From Marivirga tractuosa DSM 4126 (GTDB taxonomy: Bacteria; Bacteroidota; Bacteroidia; Cytophagales; Cyclobacteriaceae), in NCBI RefSeq assembly GCF_000183425.1, contig NC_014759.1, positions 1,302,001-1,366,000 on the forward strand: 64,000 bases of DNA, written 5' to 3'. The notes under the pieces are model-generated. The model did not search any database and was not told the origin of the DNA. It saw only the letters and a list, made by a program, of their open reading frames with translations. Position 1 is the stretch's first letter, and each line of letters starts with the position of its first letter. Made by a program: the position numbers and the translations under genes. Positions 1 to 9,529 of this stretch are shown one piece after another.

Positions 1-64
1 TTCTTGTTTCCCAATATAAATACTTATGCTAACTTGATGAGCAAACATATATTACTTTTTCAAT

Positions 65-1036
65 TTGGAACTACTACTGGATACGGCATTAATAATATTA
101 GGATTTATATTATTAATTAAAGGGGCTGATTTCATGGTAAATGGAGCCTCTTCCTTTGCCAAAAGATTTAACGTATCAGAAATAGCTATCGGCTTAACTA
201 TTGTAGCTATGGGTACCTCTGCTCCTGAATTGGTGGTTAATTTAGTATCCGGAGCTCAGGGTTTAGATGATGCTGTATTCGGAAATTTGATAGGTAGTAA
301 TATTTTCAACTTATTTCTAATATTAGGTATAGCTGGTACTATTCGTCCTCTGATTGTTCAATCAGAAACGGTATGGAAGGAAATACCATTTAGCATGGGT
401 TTAGTAATAGTATTATTCATAATGGTGAATGATACTTTTTTCTTTGGAAGTGACGAAAACACCTCCGGATTTGTGGATGGCTTTATTCTATTGTTACTTT
501 TTGTATCTTTTATTTATTACGTATTCTACAACGTTAAAAAGAATAATCACCTTATTGATGTTCCCGATGAAATCCCTGTCCATAACAATTGGATTACCCT
601 ATTAATGATTTTGGGAGGTATAACGGGATTGGTATTAGGCGGTAAACTTGTGGTTGACAATGCAGTAGATATTGCAAGAAGTTTTAATTTGAGTGAAAAA
701 CTTATAGGTTTAACCATTTTAGCTGCCGGAACATCTTTACCAGAATTAGCCACTAGTGCTGTGGCAGCTTACCGCAACAGAGCAGATATAGCAATTGGAA
801 ATGTAATTGGTTCTAATATTTTTAATTTGACTTTCATTTTAGGAATAAATTCAGTTGTTAGTCCTTTGGTTTTTAATACAGAAATGAATTTTGACTTTTA
901 TGTATTGATAGGTGGTTCCATTCTGCTTTTCATTTTCATGTTCACCTTAAAAAGCAAAAAACTTGACAGGTGGGAAGCCATTCTTTTCCTTGCTACTTTT
1001 CTAGCTTACATGGTCTACATTTTCATTAGAAAATAA
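65..1036 (+). CDS. Calcium/sodium antiporter (CaCA family, YrbG-like)
   Basis: Inner-membrane cation exchanger expected to swap Ca2+ for Na+ or H+. The 323-residue protein is nearly all hydrophobic, about ten membrane segments by eye, and has the two inverted Na_Ca_ex repeats of the family. The first alpha motif, GTSAPEL, is at residues 50-56 with GNLIGSNIFN at 73-82. The second, GTSLPEL, is at 222-228 with GNVIGSNIFN at 245-254. The acidic residues of these motifs bind the cation in the family. The start is TTG; an in-frame TGA lies at 38-40 and there is no ATG between, so TTG at 65 is the only good candidate. The gene stands alone, 121 bases before the next operon. Length is normal for YrbG-type proteins. 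The exact ion pair cannot be told from sequence. Confidence 0.93.
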   Translation: MELLLDTALIILGFILLIKGADFMVNGASSFAKRFNVSEIAIGLTIVAMGTSAPELVVNLVSGAQGLDDAVFGNLIGSNIFNLFLILGIAGTIRPLIVQSETVWKEIPFSMGLVIVLFIMVNDTFFFGSDENTSGFVDGFILLLLFVSFIYYVFYNVKKNNHLIDVPDEIPVHNNWITLLMILGGITGLVLGGKLVVDNAVDIARSFNLSEKLIGLTILAAGTSLPELATSAVAAYRNRADIAIGNVIGSNIFNLTFILGINSVVSPLVFNTEMNFDFYVLIGGSILLFIFMFTLKSKKLDRWEAILFLATFLAYMVYIFIRK

Positions 1037-1157
1037 AGGCTAATACCCACTGATTATCAATAACTTAATATTTATTTTATATTATCGTAAAAATAAATTA
1101 CTTAAAGGAAACTAATCCTAATATCCAGCGTTATCGAATCAGTTTTGAACTACTAAC

Positions 1158-1859
1158 TTGAAAAATAACACACTCCGACTGGATATTTCCAGACAACCCA
1201 ATGACAGCACTTGTGGCCCCACGAGTTTGCATGCTGTTTACAATTTTTTTAGCGAAGAAATTAGCCTAGAAGAAGTCATAAAATCCATTGAATATTTGGA
1301 ATCTGGTGGAACACTGGCGGTAATGTTAGGTATTGATGCTTTAAAAAAAGGCTTTCAAGCAGAGATTATAACATTCAATTTGAAAGTATTTGATCCTAGT
1401 TGGTTTCAAGATGACAATATTAACTTAATCGAAAAGTTAAAAGCTCAACTGAAGTTTAAAAAGACTCCTAAATTCAAACAAGCCTCATTAGCATATATTC
1501 AATTTTTAGAAAAGGGTGGGAAAATTACCTATAAGAACTTAAATAAAAATTTATTGCAGTCTTATTTGATTCAAGACATCCCAATTCTAACTGGATTGAG
1601 TGCAACCTATCTCTACAATGAGAAAAGAGAATTTGGCGAAGAGCCTGTACTTTATGATGACATCAAAGGCCAGCCATCTGGTCATTTTGTAGTTTTGAGC
1701 GGCATTAATCATGAAAATAGCAGTGTTCAAGTAGCAGATCCTTTACACGGAAATCCTTTTGATTCACAATTATACTCAGTAGATATTGATCACCTTATTT
1801 GCGCTATACTTTTAGGAGTAATCACCTATGATGCAAATTTATTAATTATAAATAAATGA
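1158..1859 (+). CDS. C39-like papain-fold cysteine peptidase of amidoligase operon
   Basis: A 233-residue protein with a bacteriocin-processing-peptidase-like core. Cys19 lies in DSTCGPTSLHAVYNF (residues 16-30), His176 in SGHFVVLSG and Asp194 in VADP, giving the expected Cys-His-Asp order. There is no signal peptide, so a cytoplasmic role is likely. The start is TTG; no in-frame ATG precedes the catalytic motif. Its stop overlaps the next gene by four bases (ATGA), so translation is probably coupled. The three following genes are a RimK-like ATP-grasp ligase, a GCS2-like ligase and an N-formylglutamate amidohydrolase-like enzyme. The protease may therefore process or recycle an amide or peptide product of those ligases (inference). 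The roughly 100 residues between Cys and His are longer than in minimal C39 domains. Confidence 0.8.
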   Translation: MKNNTLRLDISRQPNDSTCGPTSLHAVYNFFSEEISLEEVIKSIEYLESGGTLAVMLGIDALKKGFQAEIITFNLKVFDPSWFQDDNINLIEKLKAQLKFKKTPKFKQASLAYIQFLEKGGKITYKNLNKNLLQSYLIQDIPILTGLSATYLYNEKREFGEEPVLYDDIKGQPSGHFVVLSGINHENSSVQVADPLHGNPFDSQLYSVDIDHLICAILLGVITYDANLLIINK

Positions 1860-3319
1860 AGATAATAATTACCGTCACTAGCCTAAAAGATTGGGATTTT
1901 GACATACAAGACGTAGAAGTTGTCACGGGAAAACAGTACCTGACCAATCCTGTTTATTCTAAATTAAAAAATGCCAGGGTTTTTAACCTTTGCAGAGATT
2001 ACAAATACCAAAACACGGGTTATTATGTATCATTACTGGCTGCTGCCAGAAAGCATAAAGCAATTCCTAGTATTAACACCATTCAGGAAATGAAAACACT
2101 TTCTGTTGTAAAAATATTGTCAACAGAGCTAGATTCTTTAATCCAAAAGTCACTTAAAGATATTAAGTCCGAAAAATTTGTTTTAAGCATCTATTTTGGG
2201 AAAAACCTTTCCAAAAAATATGATGCTATAAGTGTACAATTATTTAATCTGTTTCAATCTCCTTTTATACGTGCTCATTTTACATTTAGTAATGGCAAAT
2301 GGGGCGTTCAAAGTATCTCTCCAATTGCTTCGGGTGATATTCCGGAAGATCACCAAGCTTTTGTAGAAGATGCAACAAAGAAATACTTTGAGGCGAAAAA
2401 ATTCAGTGTACCTGAACGTACAACAGCCGCATATTCGATGGCCATTTTATGGGATCCATTGGAAAAAACTGCTCCGAGTTCAGAAAAAACTTTGCAGAAA
2501 TTTATTAAAGCTGCCAATCAAAAAGGAATTCAAGCCAATTTAATCACCAAAGATGATTACAGTACGCTTTCTTCTTATGACGCATTATTTATCAGAGAAA
2601 CCACAGCGGTAAATCATCATACTTTCCGATTTGCCCAACGTGCTAAAGCAGAAGGACTGGTAGTAGTAGACGATCCGGAAAGCATTATCAAATGCAGCAA
2701 TAAAGTCTATTTGGCTGAGCTTTTGAAAATGCACCAAATTGATGCTCCTGAAACGCTGATTATCCATAAGGAAAACATAAATATTGCTCCCGATATTCTA
2801 GGTTTCCCAATCATTTTAAAGCAACCCGACAGTGCTTTTAGTCAAGGGGTTAGCAAAGCCGAAAATATGGAAGAATACAAAAAGAAGGTAGTTGATTTAC
2901 TGGAGAAATCCGATCTGATAGTTGGACAGCAGTTTTTGCAAACGGATTTCGATTGGCGAGTAGGCGTTTTTAATGGGGAAGCAATTTATGCTTGCAAATA
3001 TTATATGAGTAAAGAACATTGGCAGATTGTGAACTGGAACAACAATGGAAAGTACGGAAAAGTAGAAACTATGCCAGTTGAAATGGCACCACCTGCATTA
3101 ATTAAAACCGCAGAAAAACTATCCAAATTAATTGGAGAAAGCCTTTATGGTGTAGATATCAAACAAAAGGGAAATAAGTTTTACGTGATTGAAATCAATG
3201 ATAATCCAAATATAGATACGGGCGTGGAAGATGCCGTTCTGAAGGATAAATTATATAGTAAAATGATGGATGTGTTTTTAAACCGTATTCAAAAGTCTAA
3301 ACAAGTGGTACTTAATTAA
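1856..3319 (+). CDS. RimK family ATP-grasp amidoligase with N-terminal RLAN domain
   Basis: Predicted ATP-dependent carboxylate-amine ligase of 487 residues. Residues 1 to about 150 match the RimK-like ATP-grasp N-terminal (RLAN) domain. About 190-480 form the pre-ATP-grasp and ATP-grasp domains: GFPIILKQPDSAFSQGV at 316-332 covers the nucleotide-binding lysine, and YVIEINDNPNIDTGVED at 443-459 holds the Mg2+-binding Glu/Asn pair. ATP-grasp enzymes of this group join an amino acid, often glutamate, to a carboxylate through an acyl-phosphate. The start overlaps the upstream protease gene and the stop is one base before the next gene, so it is an operon member. It is much longer than ribosomal RimK (about 300 aa) and is not expected to modify S6. 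The substrate is unknown. Confidence 0.9.
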   Translation: MKIIITVTSLKDWDFDIQDVEVVTGKQYLTNPVYSKLKNARVFNLCRDYKYQNTGYYVSLLAAARKHKAIPSINTIQEMKTLSVVKILSTELDSLIQKSLKDIKSEKFVLSIYFGKNLSKKYDAISVQLFNLFQSPFIRAHFTFSNGKWGVQSISPIASGDIPEDHQAFVEDATKKYFEAKKFSVPERTTAAYSMAILWDPLEKTAPSSEKTLQKFIKAANQKGIQANLITKDDYSTLSSYDALFIRETTAVNHHTFRFAQRAKAEGLVVVDDPESIIKCSNKVYLAELLKMHQIDAPETLIIHKENINIAPDILGFPIILKQPDSAFSQGVSKAENMEEYKKKVVDLLEKSDLIVGQQFLQTDFDWRVGVFNGEAIYACKYYMSKEHWQIVNWNNNGKYGKVETMPVEMAPPALIKTAEKLSKLIGESLYGVDIKQKGNKFYVIEINDNPNIDTGVEDAVLKDKLYSKMMDVFLNRIQKSKQVVLN

Positions 3320-3320
3320 T

Positions 3321-4556
3321 ATGGAAGCAATAAAACCGACCAAAACCTATTCCCTTTTTGAATGTATCGGCATTGAACTGGAATACATGATTGTAAACCG
3401 TAAAACTTTGATGCCTGCGCCTATCTCTGATCAATTAATTTTAAGAAAGATAGGTGAAATTACCGATGAGCTAGTAAATGGAAATATCAGCTGGTCCAAT
3501 GAATTGGTACTGCACGTATTGGAATTGAAAACCACTAATCCGATGCCCGGAGTTGAAGGATTATCTCATGATTTTCACCAAAATATTTTGGAGATCAATA
3601 AGATTTTGGAACCATTGGATGCACAGCTAATGCCGACTGCTATGCATCCATTATTTAATCCAATTAAGGATGTAAAATTATGGCCGCATGAGCGGAATGA
3701 AATTTACAGCAGATACAATCAAATTTTCGACTGTAAAGGGCACGGCTGGGGAAATTTGCAGAGTATGCATATCAACTTACCTTTTGCCAATGATGAAGAA
3801 TTCTATTTACTGCATGAAGCCATTAGACACATCATGCCCTTAATTCCTGCTTTAACTGCCTCCTCTCCCATTTTTGACGGACAGAAATCAGAAATATTGG
3901 ATAACAGATTGGCTTTTTATGAGCAAAACCAAAAGAAGATTCCTTCCATTGCCGGAAAAGTAATTCCAGAATCAGTTGCCAATAAAGCAGAGTACGAAAA
4001 AGTAATTTTCAAGAGAATATTTGAAGACATAGCACCTTATGATAAAGACAAAAGCTTGCAGCATGAGTGGTTGAATTCAAGAGGGGCGATTGCCCGCTTT
4101 GATAGGAATGCCATTGAAATCAGAATTATTGATTTGCAGGAATGTCCTGCGGCAGATCTTGCCATTGCAGAATTTGTTGTGCAAGCACTGAAATTTATTA
4201 TTCCACATATTAAAGATCATAATCCTATTGATGAATATGAGCTTTATGGAATTTACAGATTGGCTCTGGAAAAAGGCGGGAAAAGCATGATTTCTAATGA
4301 AGAATATCTTCGAATTTTTGATATGGACAAAGAAGGAAAAGTAAGCATAGAAAATGTATGGAAAAATATTTTAAAGCATGTTTATTTAGCAGATGATAAA
4401 AAAGCCATCATTGAATACATTCTTGATAATAGGAATTTATCGCAACGTATTTTAGGCAACCTTAAAGGAAAAGAGTGGTCTGATGAGAATATCAAAAAGG
4501 AATATGCGGTTTTGGTGGATTGCCTAAAAGAAAACAAGCTTTATGAGCTCAGATAA
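3321..4556 (+). CDS. Glutamate-cysteine ligase (GCS2) family carboxylate-amine ligase
   Basis: A 411-residue member of the glutamine-synthetase-like GCS2 superfamily, which forms gamma-glutamyl or other amide bonds with ATP. Visible landmarks are IGIELEYM at 16-23 (metal-binding glutamates), LELKTTNP at 67-74, GWGNLQSMHINLPF at 142-155, LTASSPIFDG at 178-187, and SRGAIARFDRNAIEIRIID at 253-271, whose arginines would hold ATP and substrate. It lies one base after the RimK-like gene and overlaps the next gene by one base. In other bacteria such GCS2 proteins occur beside RLAN/RimK ligases, so the two probably act in sequence on a small molecule or peptide. It could be a true glutamate-cysteine ligase, but no glutathione synthetase is nearby and the operon context argues against it. 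Confidence 0.85.
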   Translation: MEAIKPTKTYSLFECIGIELEYMIVNRKTLMPAPISDQLILRKIGEITDELVNGNISWSNELVLHVLELKTTNPMPGVEGLSHDFHQNILEINKILEPLDAQLMPTAMHPLFNPIKDVKLWPHERNEIYSRYNQIFDCKGHGWGNLQSMHINLPFANDEEFYLLHEAIRHIMPLIPALTASSPIFDGQKSEILDNRLAFYEQNQKKIPSIAGKVIPESVANKAEYEKVIFKRIFEDIAPYDKDKSLQHEWLNSRGAIARFDRNAIEIRIIDLQECPAADLAIAEFVVQALKFIIPHIKDHNPIDEYELYGIYRLALEKGGKSMISNEEYLRIFDMDKEGKVSIENVWKNILKHVYLADDKKAIIEYILDNRNLSQRILGNLKGKEWSDENIKKEYAVLVDCLKENKLYELR

Positions 4557-5257
4557 TGACTAAGTATATTTTCAGTTGTGAGCACGGAGGTTATGAAATT
4601 CCCGAGCCATATCAATCCTATTTTACAGGACAAACGGCTGTATTGCAAAGCCACCGTGGTTGGGATAAAGGTGCTTTGGAAATTGCGAAATATATTAGCC
4701 AAAGGGCAAGTAGCAAATTGATTTCGAATTCAGTTAGCCGATTATTGATTGAATACAACCGCACTTTGGGACATGAGGTTTTATTCTCTGAATTTTCTAA
4801 AAATATGCCCCATGATATGCTTAAAAACCTAGTGGAAGAGTATTATTTACCATACAGAAAGCAAATTGAAAGAAAAATAGAACAGCATTTACATCATAAC
4901 CATCAAGTTATTCATCTCTCCTTCCATAGTTTTACGCCCATTTTAAATGGCGAAACCAGAAAGACAGAAATCGGAATTCTTTTTGATCCAGAAAATAAGC
5001 TAGAGCAAGAATATGCTGAAGTCTGGAAAGCTAGTATAGATGAAAAAATGGATAGCTGGCGAGTGAAATTCAATTATCCCTACAAAGGCACCGATGATGG
5101 ATTAACGACTTATTTCAGAGGAAAATACAAAGAAAATTATGCTGGATTGGAATTGGAAGTCAATACCAAATTAATGGACTTGTATCCGATGCACCAAATA
5201 AGTAACTGGGTCTTCCCTCCTATTTCTTACCGCAAGAAAAATAATTACGAAATATGA
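4556..5257 (+). CDS. N-formylglutamate amidohydrolase-like (FGase) enzyme
   Basis: A 233-residue zinc-dependent amidohydrolase of the N-formylglutamate amidohydrolase family. It has FSCEHGGYEIP at 6-16 (metal-binding Glu and His), LLIEYNRT at 63-70, and LSFHSFTPI at 121-129, the conserved His-Ser segment. The start codon overlaps the preceding stop by one base. In histidine degradation this family frees glutamate from formylglutamate, but no hut genes are present here. In this operon it more likely hydrolyses a glutamyl or acyl-glutamate product of the two ligases. It is the last gene of the four-gene operon 1158-5257; no hairpin terminator is obvious in the 140 bases downstream. Confidence 0.87.
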   Translation: MTKYIFSCEHGGYEIPEPYQSYFTGQTAVLQSHRGWDKGALEIAKYISQRASSKLISNSVSRLLIEYNRTLGHEVLFSEFSKNMPHDMLKNLVEEYYLPYRKQIERKIEQHLHHNHQVIHLSFHSFTPILNGETRKTEIGILFDPENKLEQEYAEVWKASIDEKMDSWRVKFNYPYKGTDDGLTTYFRGKYKENYAGLELEVNTKLMDLYPMHQISNWVFPPISYRKKNNYEI

Positions 5258-5398
5258 ATTAGGGAATTACGAATTAATTCGGTTTAGCCATCCTTCCGAT
5301 GAGTAAAGAAATCTTCAGCTTACTCAAAAAGTGAAGTTGTTCGTGAAATTTCTTCCTTTTTATTATGCATGCCTACTACTTTTTCTATAATTTACAGC

Positions 5399-6283
5399 AT
5401 GCAATCAGAAAGCCTATTTATTGAAAAGGAAAATTACCAGCTTCACCTCAAACGATTTTACACTACAGAAAATGCTCCATCCGTATTTCTAGTACATGGA
5501 AGCATAGAAGACGGAAAAATCTTTTATTCCAAGTCAGGTAAAGGTTTTGCGCCCTTTTTAGCCGAAAATGGCTTTGATGTTTTTGTAGCGGATTTAAGAG
5601 GCAGAGGAAAAAGCAAACCTCATCCAAGTCGAGAAAACAACTTTGGAATGGCATCTGCTTTTGAAGAAGACATTCCTGATTTCATAGCCAAAATAAAATC
5701 CATTACAGGAAAAGAACCTGACCATTGGGTTTCCCACAGTTGGGGTGGTGTGCATTTAATGGCATATTTAGCGAAAAATGAAGCGCCCAATTTAAAATCA
5801 ATGGTCTTTTTTGGAAGTAAAAGAGATATAAGAGTAAGAAATTTCAAAAAGTTGTTGATAGTAGATTTATTGTGGTTTGGATTTTGCACATTTCTAGCTA
5901 AAACTAAAGGCTATTTACCTGCCAGACAGTATAAAATAGGCAGTTCCGATGAAGCCAAAGACTATTTCTTGGAAGTAAATAAATGGGTCCGCTCCCGAGA
6001 ATGGAAAGACCTAAGAGACGGCTTTGATTATGCTGATGCCCTTCAAACCAAAGCAGTTCCCCCAATTCTCTCCATAACAGGAGCCAACGATATGCAAATT
6101 GGCCACCCAGTAGATTGCAAGCGATTACTCAAGGAAATAGGTGATCAGGACAACTTTACATTTAAAGTTATTGGCAAAAAGCAAGGTTATAAACACGATT
6201 ATGATCACATCAATTTGTTAACACATAGAGACGCAAAAGCAGATCATTTTCGGGAGGTGTTGGAGTGGTTGAAGAGTATTTGA
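5399..6283 (+). CDS. Alpha/beta hydrolase fold protein
   Basis: A serine hydrolase of the alpha/beta fold, 294 residues from the ATG at 5399. An alternative in-frame ATG at 5369 would add ten residues; the later start is preferred because the first beta strand of the fold begins soon after it. The oxyanion strand VFLVHGS is followed by a DLRGRGKS loop, the nucleophile elbow SHSWGG, the acid region GANDMQIGH and a late His in YDHINLL, which together give Ser-Asp-His. There is no signal peptide, so it is cytoplasmic. It resembles lysophospholipase or esterase-like hydrolases, but the substrate cannot be named. It stands alone, 141 bases after the amidoligase operon. Confidence 0.82.
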   Translation: MQSESLFIEKENYQLHLKRFYTTENAPSVFLVHGSIEDGKIFYSKSGKGFAPFLAENGFDVFVADLRGRGKSKPHPSRENNFGMASAFEEDIPDFIAKIKSITGKEPDHWVSHSWGGVHLMAYLAKNEAPNLKSMVFFGSKRDIRVRNFKKLLIVDLLWFGFCTFLAKTKGYLPARQYKIGSSDEAKDYFLEVNKWVRSREWKDLRDGFDYADALQTKAVPPILSITGANDMQIGHPVDCKRLLKEIGDQDNFTFKVIGKKQGYKHDYDHINLLTHRDAKADHFREVLEWLKSI

Positions 6284-6601
6284 ATTGATAAAATATAAGT
6301 TATTTATGCTCCGTACTACTATCAAGACTATAGTCAATAAAGCTACTTCTCTCCAATGCATTCTTTAAAATTAAGAAGTTGTTGCTAAACAAGTCAAATA
6401 ATTGTTTGTTCTTCAGATTTCCAATTGTGATTAAGAATAGCTTCTTAGCTCCCTTAAAGACATATTTAAGTTTTCATATTTCAAGCTTCTTGCCTCCAAT
6501 TACCCATTGAGAGCTAGGGATTCAAACTTCTGCCTTCTAACTTTTATTCTTTCTAATTTTTTCCATAATTTGATCCGAACTTCAACCTGGAATGAACCAA
6601 A
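6284..6601. other. Intergenic region, nothing recognised
   Basis: 318 bases of AT-rich spacer between the alpha/beta hydrolase and the exonuclease gene. I see no ORF with coding character, no strong hairpin and no clear TAnnTTTG promoter. Both flanking genes run rightward, so it should hold the promoter of the downstream gene. Confidence 0.5.
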
Positions 6602-7303
6602 ATGGCTATACTGTTTATTGATGTAGAAACCGTTCCCCAAGCGGAGAATTACGCAGATTTATCTGAAAAAGAACAATCCTTATGGCAACATAAAGCCTCT
6701 TTTCTAACCAAAAATGAGGAGACAGCTGAAGAAATCTATCCCAAAGCTGGAATTTATGCGGAATTTGGAAAAATTGTGGTGGTCTCTTTAGGTTGGATGT
6801 TCGGAAAAGAGAATAACAGAAAACTGAGAGTCACTACACTAGCAAATGAGAATGAAGCACAACTTCTTATTGAACTCATTCAAATCTTGCAAAAGGTAGA
6901 TGATACCAATTCAGTAATTTGTGGCCATAATATCAAAGAGTTTGATATTCCTTATATTTGCAGGCGTATATTAATTAATGGATTAAAACTTCCTTCCATA
7001 TTGGACGTTTCAAGCATGAAGCCTTGGCAAACCCCCTATCTGGATACATTGGAAATGTGGAAGTTTGGAGATCGGAAACATTATACAAAACTAGATTTAT
7101 TGGCCCATATATTTGATTTGCCCACTAGTAAAGACGATATTGACGGAAGTCAAGTATATGAAGTATATTATAAAGAAGGTGATTTAAAAAGAATTGCCGA
7201 ATATTGTGAAAAAGATGTAGTGCTCACTTGCCAATTGTACCTAAAAATGAATGGTCAACCCGTCTTGCAAGAAAAGCAAATCATTAAAGCTAAGGATGAG
7301 TGA
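6602..7303 (+). CDS. Predicted 3'-5' exonuclease related to PolB exonuclease domain
   Basis: A 233-residue DEDD-type 3'-5' exonuclease, the stand-alone PolB-like domain (DNA_pol_B_exo2 type). Exo I is FIDVET with Asp7 and Glu9. Exo II is CGHNIKEFDIPYICRR with Asn110 and Asp115. Exo III ends in YCEKDVVLTCQLY with Asp205, preceded by a HYTKLDLL segment. Two Mg2+ ions held by these acids cut DNA or RNA from the 3' end. No polymerase domain is present. It lies 60 bases upstream of RNase R on the same strand, so both may belong to nucleic-acid turnover, though the spacing allows a separate promoter. Its precise biological role is not established for the family. Confidence 0.88.
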   Translation: MAILFIDVETVPQAENYADLSEKEQSLWQHKASFLTKNEETAEEIYPKAGIYAEFGKIVVVSLGWMFGKENNRKLRVTTLANENEAQLLIELIQILQKVDDTNSVICGHNIKEFDIPYICRRILINGLKLPSILDVSSMKPWQTPYLDTLEMWKFGDRKHYTKLDLLAHIFDLPTSKDDIDGSQVYEVYYKEGDLKRIAEYCEKDVVLTCQLYLKMNGQPVLQEKQIIKAKDE

Positions 7304-7363
7304 TTTATTGATTTCTTCATATTCACTTAATCACATCCTTTTCAAAACATATTAATTTTAAAC

Positions 7364-9529
7364 ATGAGTAAAAAAAGAAATAAAAAAGGTCCCAAAAAGG
7401 CCAAAAGAATAATAAAAAGCATACCCGAACTAAAGCAAGAAGTTCTTCAAATTTTAGATTTGAATCTAGATAAATCATTTACAGTAAGAAATATTGCAAA
7501 AGCTGTTGGCAGCAATACAGCGGAAGCAAAACGCCTAATTGATAAAGTACTAGTAGAATTACTGAAAGAGGGAAAAATTGAAAAAGCTTCTAGAGCAACC
7601 TATGTTTCGGTTAAAGAACCTGAATTTATCATTGGAAAGGTAGATCATGTCAATCCTAGATTGGCCTATATCATTTCTGAAGACAGGGAAACTGATATTA
7701 TCGTAAAATCTGAAAAACTTAAAGGAGCTTTTCATAAGGATACTGTCAAAGTAGTTGTTACTAAGAAAAACAAAGATGGTCGGGAAGAAGGCAAAGTAAT
7801 TGAAGTAATAGAAAGGGCGAAAACTCAATTCGTAGGTCGAATTGATAAATCAGTTCGCTACGCTTTTATGATTCCAGACAGCCGATATATCCACACTGAC
7901 TTTTTCATCAATAACGATAAGTTAGGGGGAGCTCAACATCAAGACAAAGTCATTGCAGAAATCAAAAGCTGGGGAGACCTTGATAGAAAACCCGAAGCTA
8001 AAGTCATTAAAGTATTAGGGCCAGCAGGAGAAAATGAAGCAGAAATTCACTCCATTATGGCGGAATTTGAATTACCTATGGAGTTTCCTGAGGCAGTCAT
8101 CAAAGAATCTGAAAAGATCAGCGACAAATTACCAGAAAAGGAAATTGCTAAGAGAAGGGACATGCGTGATACCACTACTTTCACCATCGACCCTGAAGAT
8201 GCAAAAGATTTTGATGACGCCATTTCTTTCAAAAGATTGGACAATGGTCATTATGAAATCGGAATTCATATTGCGGATGTAACCTACTATGTTCAACCAG
8301 GAACCTTATTAGAGGAAGAGGCTTTCCATAGAGCAACATCTGTTTATCTGGTGGACAGAACAATTCCGATGTTGCCTGAGAGGCTTTCAAATGGGCTTTG
8401 TTCATTGAGACCGAATGAAGACAAATTCACCTTCTCTGCTGTTTTTGAACTGGATGATAACGGTACAATTCATAATGAGTGGTTTGGTAGAACAATTACG
8501 CATTCTGATAGGAGATTTGCTTATGAAGAAGCACAGGCAATTCTAGAAGCTAGAATAGGTGACCATGCTGAAGAATTACATTCACTTAATTCAATAGCAA
8601 AGAATTTGAAAGCAACTCGCTTTAAGCACGGAGCAATTGCTTTTGAGTCTGTTGAAGTAAAATTCAAATTGGATGAAAATGGAAAGCCATTAGGTGTTGT
8701 TCCAAAAGTAAGGCAAGATGCTCATAAATTGGTGGAGGAGTATATGCTTTTAGCCAACAGAAAAGTGGCTGAATTTATTGCGACTAAGAAAAAAGGAGAT
8801 CAGAAATTGACTTTTGTGTATCGTCAACACGATTACCCCGATCCGGAAAAGCTTAGCACATTCTCTATTTTTGCCAAAAGATTTGGTCACGAATTAGAGA
8901 TAGAAGAAAAAGCAGTTGCCAAGTCATTAAATTCATTAATGAATGATATCCAGGGTAAGCCAGAGCAGAATGTTTTGGAAAGTCTGGCAATACGTTCCAT
9001 GGCAAAGGCAAAATATACTACTAAAAATTCATTCCACTTCGGATTGGCATTTCAATACTATACCCACTTTACTTCACCAATCAGAAGATATCCTGATGTG
9101 ATGGTACACAGATTGTTGCAGCATTATTTAGATCAAGGTAAATCTGTTAATGCTGAGGAATTCGAATCAAAATGTCTGCATTCCTCGGAAATGGAGAAAA
9201 GAGCTTCAGATGCGGAAAGAGCCTCCATTAAGTATAAACAAGTTGAATTCATGGCTTCCGTGGAAGATAAAGCTTTTGATGGCTTAGTGACAGGAGTAAC
9301 TGAATGGGGCATTTTTGTGGAAATCATAGAAACCAAATGCGAAGGCATGGTTCGCCTAGTTGATATGACAGATGATTATTATGAATTTGATGAAAAGAAT
9401 TACAGAATCATAGGTCGGAATAATAAGCGTATGATTACACTAGGTGATCCGGTTACTGTTAGAGTGAAAGCCACTGATATTGATAAAAGAACGATTGACT
9501 TGGAGTTTTGTGAGAAGGAAGAGAATTAA
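7364..9529 (+). CDS. rnr: Ribonuclease R
   Basis: A 721-residue processive 3'-5' exoribonuclease that degrades structured RNA. Domains in order: a lysine-rich N-terminus (1-20); a winged-helix-like domain (about 20-85); cold-shock/OB domains (about 85-220); the RNB catalytic domain (about 265-600), with the four-Asp motif DPEDAKDFDDAISF at 276-289 and HIADVTYYV at 302-310; and a C-terminal S1 domain (about 635-715) with GLVTGVTEWGIFVE. The family expects 650-820 residues, so it is full length. The ATG start is preceded by an AT-rich leader without a clear ribosome-binding site, normal for Bacteroidota. The gene ends in a weak hairpin (TCAGC-TAAA-GCTGA, from 9531) followed by TTTT. Confidence 0.96.
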   Translation: MSKKRNKKGPKKAKRIIKSIPELKQEVLQILDLNLDKSFTVRNIAKAVGSNTAEAKRLIDKVLVELLKEGKIEKASRATYVSVKEPEFIIGKVDHVNPRLAYIISEDRETDIIVKSEKLKGAFHKDTVKVVVTKKNKDGREEGKVIEVIERAKTQFVGRIDKSVRYAFMIPDSRYIHTDFFINNDKLGGAQHQDKVIAEIKSWGDLDRKPEAKVIKVLGPAGENEAEIHSIMAEFELPMEFPEAVIKESEKISDKLPEKEIAKRRDMRDTTTFTIDPEDAKDFDDAISFKRLDNGHYEIGIHIADVTYYVQPGTLLEEEAFHRATSVYLVDRTIPMLPERLSNGLCSLRPNEDKFTFSAVFELDDNGTIHNEWFGRTITHSDRRFAYEEAQAILEARIGDHAEELHSLNSIAKNLKATRFKHGAIAFESVEVKFKLDENGKPLGVVPKVRQDAHKLVEEYMLLANRKVAEFIATKKKGDQKLTFVYRQHDYPDPEKLSTFSIFAKRFGHELEIEEKAVAKSLNSLMNDIQGKPEQNVLESLAIRSMAKAKYTTKNSFHFGLAFQYYTHFTSPIRRYPDVMVHRLLQHYLDQGKSVNAEEFESKCLHSSEMEKRASDAERASIKYKQVEFMASVEDKAFDGLVTGVTEWGIFVEIIETKCEGMVRLVDMTDDYYEFDEKNYRIIGRNNKRMITLGDPVTVRVKATDIDKRTIDLEFCEKEEN

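Noticed and set aside
3321..4556. Calling this gene gshA for glutathione synthesis
   Set aside because: The neighbours are RLAN/RimK and formylglutamate amidohydrolase-like genes, with no glutathione synthetase; the product is better left open.
5258..5290. Short GAATTA-type repeats after the amidoligase operon and after bioB
   Set aside because: Low-complexity AT sequence; the similarity is not enough to claim a repeat family.
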